DNA from: Collybiopsis luxurians FD-317 M1
Lineage: Eukaryota; Basidiomycota; Agaricomycetes; Agaricales; Omphalotaceae
DNA length: 64,000 nt
Assembly: GCA_000827265.1 (NCBI GenBank)
Contig: KN834751.1
Location: 1,545,123 to 1,609,122, forward strand
Direction: 5' to 3'
Shown here: in pieces, positions 44,714-58,577 of the stretch
How positions within the stretch are numbered: position 1 is the stretch's first letter
Layout: the number at the start of each line of letters is the position of its first letter
Position numbers and translations under genes: made by a program
The notes under the pieces: generated by a model
The model's database searches: none
Told to the model about the DNA's origin: nothing
Seen by the model: only the letters and a program-made list of their open reading frames with translations

Positions 44714-47001
44714 TCAAACCAATCTCTTCATGAAAGCGGCGCCAACCAAGCCAAGTAAGAGTTGGTAAGTTCCACGTATTCTTAAGCTTCCATTGCCTAA
44801 AAATACGATTAGCGATTACCCAAAGACAACTGGAATTCACGTACTCAAGGATCCTGCATTCGCGTTTCCGGAAGCCGTTCCTGTTATAGTTCGCCAAACC
44901 AGAAATTAGCGCTGAAAGAATCGATCTAGAAAATATCTCACCAGAGGAAGCCGACCCAGTTGCAGAAGATCCAGGGGTGGAACTGGCGGAAGAATTGGAT
45001 CCAGCAGGCGGAGCTGTTGCTGTACTGGATAATTCGGCAAAACCTATGGCGGGGGTACTACTGGCATCGGAAAAGGATACACCACGCAAGACAGTGTAGA
45101 CGTTTTTCTGTATAGCCATGGTAAAACAGCCGAATGCTACCTCGGAAATGTTGGATAAAACCGCCATACCAAAAACACATCCCCTACGACCCAGTTCGGA
45201 TTTCCTGGTTCCTCTGAAATTGTGCTACCCAAAGTAAGGTCAAATATTCCCCCCAGACAGTCACTCGAGCCTGATGACACTGGACCAAGATTCATATCTT
45301 CTGGAGAGATTTGCCAGTCTTTACCGCCAAATGAGATGGTAGTATTGATTGTGGTATTGCAAGCTGCATAGGGATTCGTTACGGTAAGTTCCTGAGGTAC
45401 ACCAAATAAACCATTGGCTGTTCTTCATACTACTCACGAAAACTGTATAGCCCTGGGTGTCCCACAATCGGTTCAGAATTTGGTACAAACGAATAAAATT
45501 CCTGGACAGCCTCGCTGCGACCCCCAATTAGGGTCGTACCGGTGTCGATAGCTGCTAACTGCGACGATGTCCCCAGTGAGACTTGGTTTGATTGAACGGC
45601 CAATGCTAAGGAAATCAAAGTGAGGTGAGAAGAAGAAAGATAATGGAACCTCACTTACACGTTACAGTCAATAGCCAAAAGCTAGGTATTCCTTGCGTAT
45701 CCAAGAATTCTATGTCGCCAGAAAACAAACTCGAGTTTGTTCCACCGAGCGTGAAGACTCCCCCTGGTACTTCGGTGTCGCCATTTGAGCCTACAAGAAG
45801 AAAATCCCGTGAATAAGCATTTCAGCTCCACATCCCACTTCGACAACCAAGTGGGATTTGATGCTCTTACTTGTCGAGCTGTCCGCGTCTGTTTCCCTTC
45901 TCAGCCAAAACCCCATTTCCGGCTGACTCAAGTCTCCCGAGTCTAGCAAAGCCTGCCAGAAAGGTGTGCTATCGGTGCTGGCGATTGATTGAAAGGCCAG
46001 GCCCATGATACCGGAAACTGAACCAGAGAGCAAATCCGCAGACGTATCGGAAGCTAGGACTGTCAGTTGGTGATGAAGATACAATCAGCATACCGAGGCT
46101 AGACGAGGCAGTCAATGGAATTATACGGACGAAATATTTGACCTGGCACGGTAAAGCCACCCATTTCGACGGTGTCCTGAGCAAGAGGTCCCGTGACGGC
46201 ACCGGAGCCATACTCAATGGTAGTTTTGCTTCCGCCTGCAACGGAACCAAGTCAATTTGTAGCGACTAGATAAACGCAAAAGTAATGTACCTAGAAATGA
46301 AAAAGAATTCTGAAATGAAGATGATTTCGATGAATCAAAGGCTGGTGTATCAGGATCGCAGCTTAGGCAGTTAGTACCAACGACCCAAAGATCGGATGAT
46401 CCAGTGTCGAGCATAACGTTGAAAGATTGACCACTGCGAAAGGACAAATCAATACACTAAAATCATCCTGTGTAGAAGTCAAGAAGAAGAAATGGAACGT
46501 AATGCCAGGTAGAAGCAGTCTAAATCCTGGATTTGCTTCTATGCATGGGACGAGCCTGTCCCCAGTGAGTAGTAAAGGGCGATGAAGGCAAAACGATGAA
46601 ATGGTGCTGGAAACAATCAACTCACGGAGTCCCAATAGAAACTGCACCAAAGTAACCGTGATCATCGTTCTACCAATATCGTCAGCGTTCTGAATCTTTT
46701 GCAGCTCTACTACAGGAGCGTGATCCTCTCTCACCTGGTCGGTCACAGGAATGCCGGCACTACTTGCGCGTTTGCGAAATTTAACACTGTCGTTCCTCGT
46801 AGTGCTGTTGCTGCTGGTAGGAAAGCCGTATTTCGCCCTCAAACGATCCGCAGCAGCGGCATAATAATGCACGTCGCGAACCGCTGTACTTTTCCTGCGT
46901 GTAACGGGAATGTGAATTGGATCTCCAGTTACGCAAGAACAGAGAATTAGAAACTGGATCAGGGTAAAAACTCTAATCAGAGATAGTGGACTTTGAGTCA
47001 T
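44714..47001 (-). CDS. Pepsin-like aspartic protease, secreted with Ser-rich tail, paralogue 2
   Basis: Eleven exons (47001-46735, 46669-46626, 46433-46291, 46235-46131, 46059-45871, 45790-45659, 45605-45438, 45363-45170, 45107-44942, 44880-44845, 44796-44714; 1527 nt, 508 aa). Signal peptide MTQSPLSLIRVFTLIQFLIL, basic propeptide (RRKST, RKRASS), and both catalytic motifs (Asp113, Asp314). Exons 2, 3, 6, 7 and 8 have exactly the lengths of those in paralogue 1. The third intron position is kept but intron 2 is unusually long (192 nt). The Ser/Thr tail is much shorter and split by an extra intron, giving a 36-nt exon. The hydrophobic end TYQLLLGLVGAAFMKRLV is kept. Confidence 0.9.
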
Positions 47002-49737
47002 GGCGAGTCGATTAAGTTGCAGGCAGAGAAAAGACAAAGGCCTGCCTGTCTAGCATTTGGATTGCCTTTTTATTAACAGTGTGAACTGGCGTTTATCTGG
47101 AAGTCCATAGGAATGAGATGCGGCTGTTCAGCAGATGAGCGTCGCCCCCTAACTGTGTTCTGTGCCTTCCGGTTGCTGTTGCTCACGTAGTCGTGTAATT
47201 CAATCCCGACACAAGTTGCTCCAATGAAGCAGGCTAACTGAGACGTGTTTCGCTGTTCCCATTTCTCTGAGGCCGCTGTAAATGATATCATCTCATTGTC
47301 ATAGAAATAAGACTTCGGAATAAATAATCCTTTAACCCTGGTTTTGAGCCTTACCATATCCAGGATACTGATTTTTTTTTAAGTCTTCAGTAAGGCGATA
47401 AAATTTGAAAAAGATCCATAACAAATCTGTCTTGCCCTCGTATCAGAGCTGTCATCGATTATACAGCAATATTTTTGGAGATGATATTGCCAAGAGGAAT
47501 GGCATCTAAGATGCCGTTTGTGAGTTTGAAAGTCAAGACTATCCCGAAGTAGTTGGGCTTTGGTACTTATCTCGAATCGCCTGTGAAATGCTCTCCATAT
47601 AGGCTTTTAACATTGAAGAAGGCGGGAACAGAGATGAGAAACATAGGTTCATCCGAGGCTGAATTGATGCGGATCAGCTACGTTCCGGAGCGTCATCGGC
47701 GCCCTGGGATCCAGTCAGGAACGAATGCAATCCAAGTATTCGAAGACATGGAGTAGGTTCGGTACTCGACGACGAGAAAACTATGAGGTGAGCCGAAAAG
47801 GGTATTATTGAGACATTCACATCAACGAAAAATGAAGAAGACGAATGGGGGGAAGCCGACAATGTGGACATGTCCTGAACCTAGTACAGTCAGAGTAGAG
47901 ATTCAAGGGAATAAGGAGTGCTAGCTGCATAAATTTACTTGACCATACTTTGAAACAGTCCGGTGATGTACCATCCAGGCTGAGGAACAGAACTTAGACT
48001 CGGCTCGAAAAGCCTTCCTTGAATCTTCAATGTTCACGCCGTCGAGTTCCTATGGTTTGACTTCCTCAAATACAGGAAAGAGTCGGCATGCTTCGTTTGA
48101 GCTTGGGCTTGAAACGGTTGAACACGCGAAAGTATTATTTTTTTCAGATAGCGGACGAGTTCCGATGACCAAGACGACAGGATAAGCGCAAAGAATAAAC
48201 TCTAGCCTGTAAAGACCATAGAATTTTTGTTAAGAGCTGACAGGCTCTCTTGGAGAATCAGGATGGACGACAACAATCTGATTCACCGCAAACCTCTGGC
48301 AAGATGGGAACCAAAGTAACTGAGCGTTTTATCTCGAATAGGTACGACCTCTTCATGGGCGAGCTTGCGAGAGCGACTTGATAATCACGGTAGAAGCGGG
48401 ATGAGTGTATTGCAGCTTGAAATGGTACGTCAATGTCAATACCTTTCAGATTGAGCTGAGGCAGAGAAATGAAAGAAAAGAGTAGACACTTGATATTATT
48501 TTGGTGCGGAGAAAAAAGCCCGTAGTTTTCAGATTCAAACATGATACTGAGTGTCCTGAATCACCTTTCTGTCAGCGCTGAGGCTTCGGGTCAAGTCATC
48601 AGTACATACCTGACATACCCTGCGAAAGCTTTATTGAAAAACATTGTGTTTGAAGGGTACCGGGATTCTCTAAATGCCTTCCAATCGCATCTCGATAAAT
48701 AGAAAGAGAAAGGGCAAGCACAGGCGTCGAAATTTGCAGCTGATACCAGACAAGGAAGAAAGTACCCGGAGTGACTCGGAGTATTCCTATCAACACTTGA
48801 ATGTTTGACGTTTGATGAATGCCGGTCTCTTTGTACGCAAGATATTTGGCCACAGTTTCAAGGAGTCCTTCCCCCGATCAAAGGATAGGTTCAAAGGATA
48901 CTCTGTTGCCTTCATGTGTGCTCAGACAGGGCCTCGAAAGCGATTTGCCAGAGCCTGTCAAAAGGAGAAGAGAAAGACCTGCTCGGAGAGTAAATGATAC
49001 GCCGAGGGGAACTCAGTACTCAGTTTTTGCTAACCGGTGTGCGCTGCAAGGAATTCTGTGCTGGTGTGCCTAAAAGTTCGATGACGTAGACCTCCCACCA
49101 CTTTCGCACTTTTCCTTTCCTCGAAATCGACCATTACGAATTAGCGAGAAGCTCAGTTAATCCACTCTATGCGCTTGGTAGACTGACGAGCTTGGGGCCG
49201 TATAATGTGAAGCTATTGCGGTTGTGGCCTCCTACTCAAATGCGAGTGATTAGCCATCCCGCAACGCCCTTCGAAAATGGAAACTAACATCATCGGTGAA
49301 GGGTCGCACTACTTTGCGAAGACAAGCTGAAATATTGGGGATCCGGCCGGCAGCTAGGCAGCCAAACGTGAGAGCGGGGTAGAGAAAATACTGGGGCGGC
49401 TTTAATCTCTTGGAATTGGAATTGAGTAGATTGACGGGCTATTCCCGGCTAGCATGTACAGGACGGCATCTTCCTTCGTTGAGGCTAATCGGTGGGGCAC
49501 GCTGATCATGGAGGCAGCACGAATCCCTTGGCATAGTGAGCTTGCTTCCAGCCGCGTAGTGTGCGGATTTTTCACATATCGGAAAGGTTAAAGTGAGTTT
49601 AGTGATAGATTTGATAATGTGTCAATAGTGAACTGAATATAAATATATAACCCATATCGCTGCCAAATACATTTATCTCCTAAATATTAATAACCACTTA
49701 CACATCAGACGACTAATCCATCTTGCTCTTCTCCACC
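47002..49737. other. Long intergenic region
   Basis: About 2.7 kb between divergent genes. No frame with coding character found. A TATA-type TATAAATATATAA at 49638-49650 lies about 88 bp before the F-box gene start. Confidence 0.5.
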
Positions 49738-51236
49738 ATGTTCCCTGAAGAAATTCTTCACGCAATTGTCCTAGCGCTCCTATCTAAGCCCATGTTTTCT
49801 GAAACTCTACTTGAGCTTCATTGGCGGTACGCCAGAACGAAGCTTCTCTCGCTTTCTCTGGTCAGCAGCCAATTGCGAAGAATATGTACGCCTTTTCTCT
49901 TTGCATACATCGAGGTTCGGGGCGCCTATGGAGATCTTTCAAAGCTAAGAAATCAATGTGTCGCGAATCAATCGTTTGCTGCGTGTATTAGGTATGATGG
50001 CTTTACATTTGGGAACACAGGGGTTAACTTCATACGTTTATAGAACATTTGATCTCTACTGCTATGCTCCCGAACAAGTCGACGCAATACAACAGATTCT
50101 TCACCTGTGTACAAACATCTCGCAAGTCATCCTAAACAAGGTCCATCTTGATAAGGCGCTTCTCGGGACTTTGCGTCGCCATCCTGTACCAACAATTGCC
50201 CTCGCAACTTATCCATTGCCTAGAGATAGTACGGAATGGCTCTATCAACTAGACTTATCGAACATTTCGGTTGACCATACCAAGATAAATGATGTACAAA
50301 GCGAGATCGAGCTTGCAAAACATTTGGATTGCGATATTCAGATTAGGTGTCTCACTATACAGCATAAAAACCTCCACAAATCGTTCGAAACCTACAGATT
50401 CCGTGGTCTTCGCGAGCTTGAGTTGTGGCCGGGTCAGCTCCCTTTCACGCTATCATGGCTCCCAGATTTTACGGCTGCACATCCGCTCTTACGGAAAATC
50501 AGAGTTTTGACTCCATCCATTTGGGACATTTATCGCGAATTTCCTCCGATTTGGCCATTCCTCGAGGCGGCGGAAGCAGAAGGTCTCATTAATGACATGA
50601 AGCTCCAGCTCAAAGCGTTCTCAGTCACTCGAGCCAAACCGGGAGAGCCATCATGCACAGCACCATTCAGTGGATGGCAAGTTACTGGATTGTGGTTGAG
50701 CATTGCCGAAAGGTTCTCTGACCGGCTTTTTCAACTGGCACATTCTGCCTTTCCCCAACTACATATAATAAGTCTTGAAAATCCGCTTCCAGCCCGTGGA
50801 AATCAATTCATTGTGAGTTTGACTTCCATTTTCGATGCATTTACAGCGCGGCCTCTTATCGATCAATGTTCAGAATACTGAAGAGTTGATAACCTCCCTC
50901 TGTCGCTTTTCTTCACTTCAAACAGTAAATTTTATCCACATTTTCGACAACCTTGATTATTGCAGCCAACAAAGTTTGGGAAACAGTCACGCGGTTTCCA
51001 TTATGAACAGATATCCCGGTTCCCTTATGATTCGCAGAAAATCAGCTACTGGCAACATCGAGCGGGCGCTTGAGATTGTAGCTCGTATCACCCAGCGGAT
51101 ACGCACTGTGGAGAGGGTTCTTATGCAGGAGATTTCATTTAGGGGATTTGTATATGCTGAAGGAGATGGAACCACTGGTATGCTCCGCCCACTTACTGAC
51201 TCGGAAGTAAACAACTTGTTCTCGTTGTATGTTTAA
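49738..51236 (+). CDS. F-box-like protein
   Basis: Three exons (49738-49991, 50044-50812, 50847-51236; 1413 nt, 470 aa). The N-terminus MFPEEILHAIVLALL ... LSLSLVSSQLRRICTPFLF has the F-box pattern (P-x-E-I-L, then LVS and a late LF). Known F-box proteins link Skp1-Cullin ubiquitin ligases to their targets. The rest is Leu-rich with weak repeat character (LRELELWPGQLPFTLSWLPD), as in the large Agaricomycete F-box families. The target is unknown. The second intron is only 34 nt, near the lower limit; reading through it hits a stop at 50879. Confidence 0.75.
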
Positions 51237-51761
51237 GCATGGAAAGTTGCTGTGTTATAGGCTATGGCGCTAGAGTGTCCAGAGTCGCAGTAATGCCACA
51301 GAGACGGGAACTCAAAAATTGACCACTTCAACTACGTTATTTATGTTAGGAAGCTGCCATTATGATGACCCATTGTTCCCAATGACAGCTTGACATGACT
51401 GTGTTTCATTGGTTTTTGGTCAGTATGCAAAGAAGTGGACGATTTTTTGACGGTAGCTCTGAGATATAATTTGCTCTGTACTTTACTAGGAGGAGTTGGA
51501 CAAGTGTCAGATGCAGATGAGATGTGAACGCCTCACCGCGACACGTGACCGTTCTCGAGGGAAGGGATGGGAAAAAATTTTTTGATGCCATCAAAGCCGA
51601 TATTTATTGTCATCAAGCACTCAAGCATAGCCTAGAACAGTTCCTTCATTCCACTCTGCCTCATAATTTCTCGTAGAGTGTTTACGCTGCACGGATATTT
51701 GAAAAACTGAAGCAGCTGGTGCAGTCCTCAAATAGCCAAGAAATTACCCTTCCTAAGTGAA
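51237..51761. other. Intergenic region between convergent genes
   Basis: 3' ends of the F-box and multi-TM genes face each other here. No gene seen. Confidence 0.5.
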
Positions 51762-53112
51762 CTAGGCCCCATAACCTTCCTGATGAGAGCCTTCAATGAC
51801 CTGAATGCGGCCTATATGGAAGGTCTCAATCACCGGAGACTTGTTCACATTGACTAGAATGACTACCGCAATAGGATACCATGCCTGCCAAGCTTATTTC
51901 TGAATATCAGATGTGCATGCGATCAAGAATTAAGACTCACAGAAGCAAGAGTAAACATTGCACTAATAATATTCTCGGCTAAAAGAAGCAAAGCGTTATT
52001 GCCGGGCCCATATACAATTAACAGGATGAAGATGAAGTAAAGGGCCTGAATCATGCAATATATCGCGCCAGATTCAATTAACAGGAGTAAAATATTCTGA
52101 GCCCTGGTTCTTTTGTGGACTGATGCTTCTTTCATGGCACGATGGTAATTCCTACACAATATAATGCAATGTGAGAGTTGGATAACTGTAGGCAAGGGTT
52201 TTAATGTGTTTACCATGCCTTCCATGCAATCAAGCCTGTTGCAAATATGTTGACCACAAGGGAAACCACAAGGGATATCCAATCCAGAATTGTACTAGAA
52301 TTGGATACTATTGCTCCAACCGAAATGACATCCAATATGCAATCTGAGATATTGATTCCTATGTGATATCATGCAAGAGGTTCAGTGAGCTTTCTTTAGG
52401 CATGCCAATTTCATACCGATATTTATGATCATGAGAATGGCAAGTGCAATCTTCCAAGGTCTTTCCTGCTGAAATAAAGCCCAAGCTCTCCAAACCACAA
52501 TGGAATCACTCAAAAGACTCTAAAGAGCAGAATCAGATCCATAAATATGATAACCATAGCGAACTCACGGAAACTGTCAAATTCCAATCTAGCATGAAAT
52601 TCAGTGCCAAAGATTTCTTGATTTCCCTTTGCGCTTGCATTTCAAGTTCCCCTTGTATGTCTGGTTTGATCTCAACAATAACAAACCAATCTTGTAGGAG
52701 TGGGAATGTCACATTGACAAGTGTACTCCAAGTCAATGCTAGAAACGTTGTGATCAGACAGATAAGAAGATATGTCTGTGAACGAGTCCGAAATTTTGTC
52801 CTGGTCAAGGCGGCCCAATTAGACAAGCATGTGGGTGGAAAACTCTGAGTAGTAGTGTGCAAATTTTCGTACATGAGGATATGACTAGCAATGACCATTC
52901 CTAGCAGAGATGAACCTAATTTCTATCAATGCGGGCCCGGAATCAAACTTAAACTTCATCGTTCTATACATACCAAAGCCAGTTGCAACCACTGCTAGAC
53001 CAGATATAGTGTTCAGATATATATCATGGGCGTACGAAGCAACAGTCTGCTGCTCATCAGGAGTCATGATTAAAGGAGGAGAACACGTTGTCAGGTCCTC
53101 AATGCAGGCCAT
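51762..53112 (-). CDS. Seven-transmembrane protein of an Agaricomycete family
   Basis: Six exons (53112-52974, 52915-52569, 52519-52417, 52358-52214, 52151-51941, 51884-51762; 1068 nt, 355 aa). Several hydrophobic helices are visible: ISGLAVVATGFG, MVIASHILM, YLLICLITTFLALTW, IALAILMIINIG, ISLVVSLVVNIFATGLIAW, YCMIQALYFIFILLIVYG, IISAMFTLASAWYPIAVVIL. The motifs SDSIVVWRAWALF and AWYPIAVVILVNVNKS are typical of multi-TM proteins found in large numbers in mushroom-forming fungi, often alongside DUF6533 proteins. The role is unknown, though a receptor-like function is often guessed. Confidence 0.75.
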
Positions 53113-54298
53113 TTATAGGCTCCAGTTAGCAGAGCCCAGACGTGGCGAATGTTATGCACATATGATGATATGAGTATACAGGTCGTCTTCCAGGTATATC
53201 GGCTATGAGGAAGGAATATTGCCAAGGCCAGTCCCTTGATCGTGATGGAAGGGTTATCTATGATTTTGAGCTCCCTTCAATCGCAATCCGTGGATCCTCG
53301 TGCGAGCAAAGCCATACACTTACTGTATTCCGGAGAACAGCAGGAGAAAAGTGAACATCAAGTATTCATCATTCAACATTCCTAATCAACAGTCAAGTCT
53401 CAGAATAATGTTGATCTTTCGTTATGTCTGCCAAGACTCAACGCGTTTGTCTTTCGCAAGATATGACCTAGGTATGCCGTTGTTGACGATAAGTAATCCC
53501 GTAAAGCGTGAACCAAAGAAGCATGACCAGTGGAGTGGCGGACAAGAAACCGGACAATGGTTGAACCCCTGTTGTATGAACAGTCTCAAGTCACCTTAAA
53601 CATGGTGGATATCAGGAAGAATAGGAAGCTGATATCGAAGAGAAAGACCATCAATGGATTCTCATCGACATCATTCATTTGACAACAGGGACAGGAACAG
53701 CCAGGTCAATCTATCGCTGAGACTGAAAATCCGTCGTTCCTCAGATATGAAGCAGGTACTAAGCGCACGGCAACGTCTGTAATTACGGATCGGTATATTG
53801 AGGAGCTGGTTAAGAAACACGGGTAGAGTGTGGACAAAGATGGCCTCTCCAGTCTGAGGAGGTTCTTTTGATTTCCTTTAATTCTTCGAGGTAATAGCCT
53901 TGTTTTCGTTGTATACTTGAGATTCCAACTAGAGGAGACCGGACAGAATTTAGGCCTTGTGACTTACAGCTTTCAGCTGATGACTTATGAAGGTACAACC
54001 CTTCGCGACAACATCATTTTCTGGCCTTCTCCAAATAAATGAGAATTTCGATAAATGAATTGCAACTAAAGGTATGCATACGTATGAGTCATGATACAGA
54101 TTAGCTATAGGGGTTGAAAACAGCCATGTAATCTCAATAGATAGTAGAAAATCCAATATACATGCGTAGTCCAGAAAACAAAGGCAAAAGAGAAAAATCG
54201 TTACGAAAATGCACCAAGATTAAGACAGTAGCCTGAAATATAACATACCCTACGAAAACACGACAAGGAGCAGTGAGCGATCATCAATCGTCATGAAA
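53113..54298. other. Intergenic region
   Basis: No gene recognised between the multi-TM gene and the CLIP-like gene. Confidence 0.5.
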
Positions 54299-57200
54299 TC
54301 AAAACACATCTTCAGCATACGGGCATTGATCCGCACGATGACCATGTCCCTCGCACTCTTCGCACCAGATATCCAGCTCCCCTTCTCCTTCTTCTACTTC
54401 CCCGTCGTGCCCAAGCGTGTCGGCAACATGTTCATCCAGTTTGGTATCAGACGAAGCATCGTGGTGGCCATAATCCTCTCGTAGTAAATCACAGCTAAAT
54501 ATATCATGTCCTGGTTTCTCACAGATTTCACATACGGGCTCGTCTCCGTTCGCTACTGCAGGCGCAGCAACCGTTGCAGTTCCATTAGTTTTGCTGATTT
54601 GAGCCAATGAAGCAGAGCCGTTGGAAAGGGAAGAATTGTGTTTCAATGGCGAGGGAGCAGCAGTAGCAGCAGGTGAGGTGTCACCAGCATTGGGCCCGGA
54701 GCTCGATTTTCCGGAACGTTTGGAAGAAGCCTTCCGTAGCTTTTCGTTCAACCGTTCAATTTCCTGTTCGAGCTCGTCCTGGAGAATCAAAAGTAAGATA
54801 AGAGAACAGGGAACAAGATATAACGCGACGCACTTCACGATAGATCTTGGCTTCTACCAGAGCTTCCAGCTCACTGATCTCTTTGTTGAGCTATTGTGAC
54901 GAAGCAATCAGAAATGCTTTTTGACCAAAGCTGAATTTCAACAAGGCACTTACATCGTGCGTCTTCCTAGCAGCCTTCGCTTCCATCTCACCCAGCTGCT
55001 TCCTCAGTGACTCGACTTCTTCCCCACCATGATGACCCTCTCCTCCAAACCCATTAACCATCGATCCATTAACAACCGCTTCCCGCTTCATCTTTTCATT
55101 TTCCTTCTTCAGCACCTCATTCTCCTTCCTCAAAACCACGTTCTCGCTCAATTCACCTTCTTCGTCTCTCGCCGAATCTCTCTGAAGGCGCTGCAGCTCC
55201 TTTACCAGATGTTTGAGCCCAGCAATTTCCTCTTTGTACGACGCAATTTCGGATTTAGCGGTCTTGAGTGACGTTTGTGTGGCGGCGAGCTCGGAAGAGA
55301 GTTCTTCCACCTTCTTCTTCGAATCGCTCTCTTCACTTGCTCCTACGAGACCCATCCTCATTCCTTCCACTTCTGCTCTCGCCTCTTCGAGCGCCTCCCC
55401 ACTCTCTCTCAAAGCCTCTTCGACTTCACCTCTGCGCCTTCGCTCCCCTTCAACTTCTCGCTCCCGCTTAGCAACCTCCGTCTCTAACCCTCTCACCCTC
55501 TCCTCCAACTCTCCTTTTGTCGCCTTGAACTGCGTTTTGCTCTGCGTCAGCTGGTTCTGCAACAGAGTCAAATCACTCTGATGAAGCGCACGAGCATCCT
55601 CGAGAGCATCGGAGAGCGAAGAAACCTTTGACTGGAGGTACGAAAGCTGTTCCAAGAGCGCAGAATGATCAATCGAGGAAGCCGTCTCCTTCTTATCTTT
55701 ATCCTTCTCTTCTCCTTCATTCATAGTCGAGCTCCGACTCCTACTGAAGAGCGATGACACCGAGCTTGAAAGCCTATTACTGCCGTTCGTAGCCGGAGGT
55801 GAGGAAGAAGAAAGCGACACCCTCAGCTCGTCCAACTTTTCCTCGTACAGCGCAATCGTCTCCTGTCCCGCCCGTCTCAGCTCGTCGATTTGATTCCTCA
55901 GCTCCCGTCTCTCAACATCCCACATATCCCGGTCGCGGTCGATCTCATCCCGATGCTTCTTGTCCGCATCGGACATTTGGTTTTGAAGCATCTCCACCTC
56001 CGATTGCCTCTCCTCCAAATCCGACCGCGAAGAAGCATACAAACCTTTGGTTTCAGCCAACTCGGTTTCCCGCCCAGAAAGAGTATCTCTTGCTTCATTC
56101 AGTTCTGCATCCAATCGAGTTATATCAGCCGCTTGAGAATCCGACGTCGACTGTAGCGCTTCCAGGGTCGATTGTAGTTTTTCCGCACGAGCATGCGCGG
56201 AAAGAGCCTTTTCAGAAGCGTCATCAAGGCGGAGAGTGAGGTTGTTAATTTCCTGACGGAGTTTCTGATGCTCGGCGGCTGATAAGGGCTCTTTCGAGGG
56301 TGATGAGGATCTAGAGGGAGTCTGAGGAGCAGTGGTCGCTTCGACGCTAGGAGATGAAGATGACGAGGTGGAATCAGGTTGAGAGGATTGAGATAATGCT
56401 AATTCTAGCTCATTAACCTTCTTCATCAGCTCCGCGACTTCATCAGGACTCGCCGTTTCCTTCTTCTCATCCATCAGCCTGGCATTCTCGTACTCTAGCG
56501 CCGCAATCCGACTTTGCATGCGCTCTAGCCGTTCATCCATCGTGCCTGACGGCGTTTCCGCTCCCGCTCGAGAGAGAGATCGGCCAAATCCGGGTGTGGA
56601 AGTTCTCGGTCCAAATCCAGGTGTTGACGACCTTGGCCCAAATCCGGGCGTAGATGATCGTGGGGCGTACGCACGGATTGACGTGCTCATAGCGGATGTG
56701 GTAGAGGCTACACTTGGTGGACGAGAGCTGGTCGACCGGGCGGATGAAGTGGAGATGGAGTTGGAAATAGATGCGGAACCCGCACGCGACCTCGACCGGG
56801 CACGAGAGGCCGCAGTCGCAGCAGAAGCAGAAGCGATACGGGATTGCGGCCGTCGCGTTGGAGAGGGCGCGCCTTGGGAGGAATAAGAAAAAGAAGTGGA
56901 AGTGGCGGACGGAGGAGATGCATTTTTACTGCTATTTGAAGGAGACGGGGGTGAGTCAGGAGCGGCGCTGCCAGTTAAGCCACGGATCTTGTCTTGAATC
57001 TCTTTGGAGGTTTTCTGCAGGTCAGATAGATCCTTTACACTTGGATCTTTATTGGGACTTGGAGGAGGAGGCATGGCGACTGCGCTAGGGATTCTGGGAC
57101 GCGGTGTGGATCCGTGTGGCGATCCAAGTCCAATTCCAGACGACGGAGTAGCGAGCCCACGCGGTTTCGGAGTATTGAATGGAGATGAGAGGTGAGTCGT

Positions 57201-58127
57201 CTCGCTCGAAGAAGGTATTCTTTTAGGCGAAGCATTGGATATTGTTGGGGACGGGAGTGAGGAGGGGATAGAAGTAGAAGAACCCGCGGCCGAAGAGGCT
57301 CTAGGAATCGAAGGAAGAGCAGGTACAGGTACAGGTTTTTCTGCATTCGCACCCTGAGAGCGGCTCTTGGTTAACGGTGTTATACCCGCGTTTAAAGCTC
57401 GTAGTCGACCAGCACGCGCCGCAGGCGTCTCTGGACCGAGGCTGGTGGTGCTCGTAGATAGGGAATTTGAAGGCGTAATTCGACCAGAAGTCGAAGTAGA
57501 TCTGTACGCGTAGGACGAAGTGGATATATTGGAGGATGTGGATGCAGCGAGACTGAGTCTTCCTGTACGTACAGAAGGGGTCACCCTGCCGGCACGACTT
57601 GCGACCGAGGAAGCGCTGAGTAAACTCGACATAGACTCGCTTCCCGTATTTGACGCGACAGATGCCGGCCTCGACATCCCAGCAGTCGCCCGTGAAAGCT
57701 TGGACGCACTGACAAATACCCCGCACATGGGCGCGCACTGGAAATATCTCTTCCCATCTGGGGTGCTTCCGTCATTCTTCCCTTTGCCTGCAAATCCAGG
57801 GCTAAGTTCTACACCAGCCCATATACCTTGCTTTGGCGGAATTTCTCCTAAGTATCGCAGGATACCCTCAAACCCCAGAGATTCGATGCGGACTGGTTCG
57901 TCAAGTGTTGGAACAAATGGACCCCCGTTTGCCGAAGGACCAGACGTCCGTGAGGGTGGCCTGACAGATTTAGCAGCTCCAGGAAGGGAAGGAACGGCGG
58001 GTATAGAGGAGGTTGGGGTTTTGGCTCTTTCACCGTTCGCGACGCTAGAAGAGCGTGACCGGGGGGTTGGAAGAGCAGAGGGCCCACCTATGCCAGATGG
58101 CCGCCCTGGTGTTCGTGTACTTTTCAT
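54299..58127 (-). CDS. CAP-Gly microtubule plus-end protein (CLIP-170 family)
   Basis: Three exons (58127-54954, 54890-54834, 54778-54299; 3711 nt, 1236 aa). One CAP-Gly domain at about residues 78-144 (IESLGFEGILRYLGEIPPKQ, then GKNDGS), which in known members binds EB1/tubulin tails. A long Ser/Pro/Thr/Arg-rich basic stretch follows, with the repeated unit RSSTPGFGP. A predicted coiled coil covers most of residues 550-1080. The C-terminus has two CCHC-type zinc knuckles, CEICEKPGHDIFSC and CEECEGHGHRADQC, the hallmark of CLIP-170. The protein ends ...CPYAEDVF. It probably acts in the cytoplasm on microtubule plus ends and dynein recruitment. Confidence 0.92.
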
Positions 58128-58577
58128 GAATTTCTAATAATGATAATTGGTATTCTTTACTTGACTCCAGTACTTGATATTGCAAAAAATTGAGCTTTAT
58201 CGGTGTAATTTCGCTGCTTCCCAGTTCCAAGGTCGAGTTAGATGAGAGTTTCATATACGTCTGTATTGCCAGCTTACCTATAAAGGCCAGACCTTACCCT
58301 AGATATCCTTCTCAGACGTTACCAGAAGCTCGAAGCCCGCCGTAAAAAGGTATTTGGAAGCAGCGAATCAAAAAGTCAATCGCGCGTGAGCGCCCTCTCA
58401 ACCAATCACGTGTCGATTAAGCGCCCGTATGAGCGCCCGTATGGTACCTGTGGCGCTGTGTGGCGTACTTCCTTAAACTTTCTTACAGGACCTTCTGCTT
58501 GAGAAAGGTAGTGCAGATACTTGTCCGTAAACTCATCTGGCCAAGTAGCCACCACTTTCGTAGAGTAACTAGCCCAG
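58128..58577. other. Intergenic region
   Basis: Promoter side of the CLIP-like gene and 3' side of the reductase gene. No gene seen. Confidence 0.5.

Noticed and set aside
56518..56886. Open plus-strand frames opposite the CLIP-like gene
   Set aside because: They are shadows of the GC-rich Ser/Arg coding sequence on the other strand.
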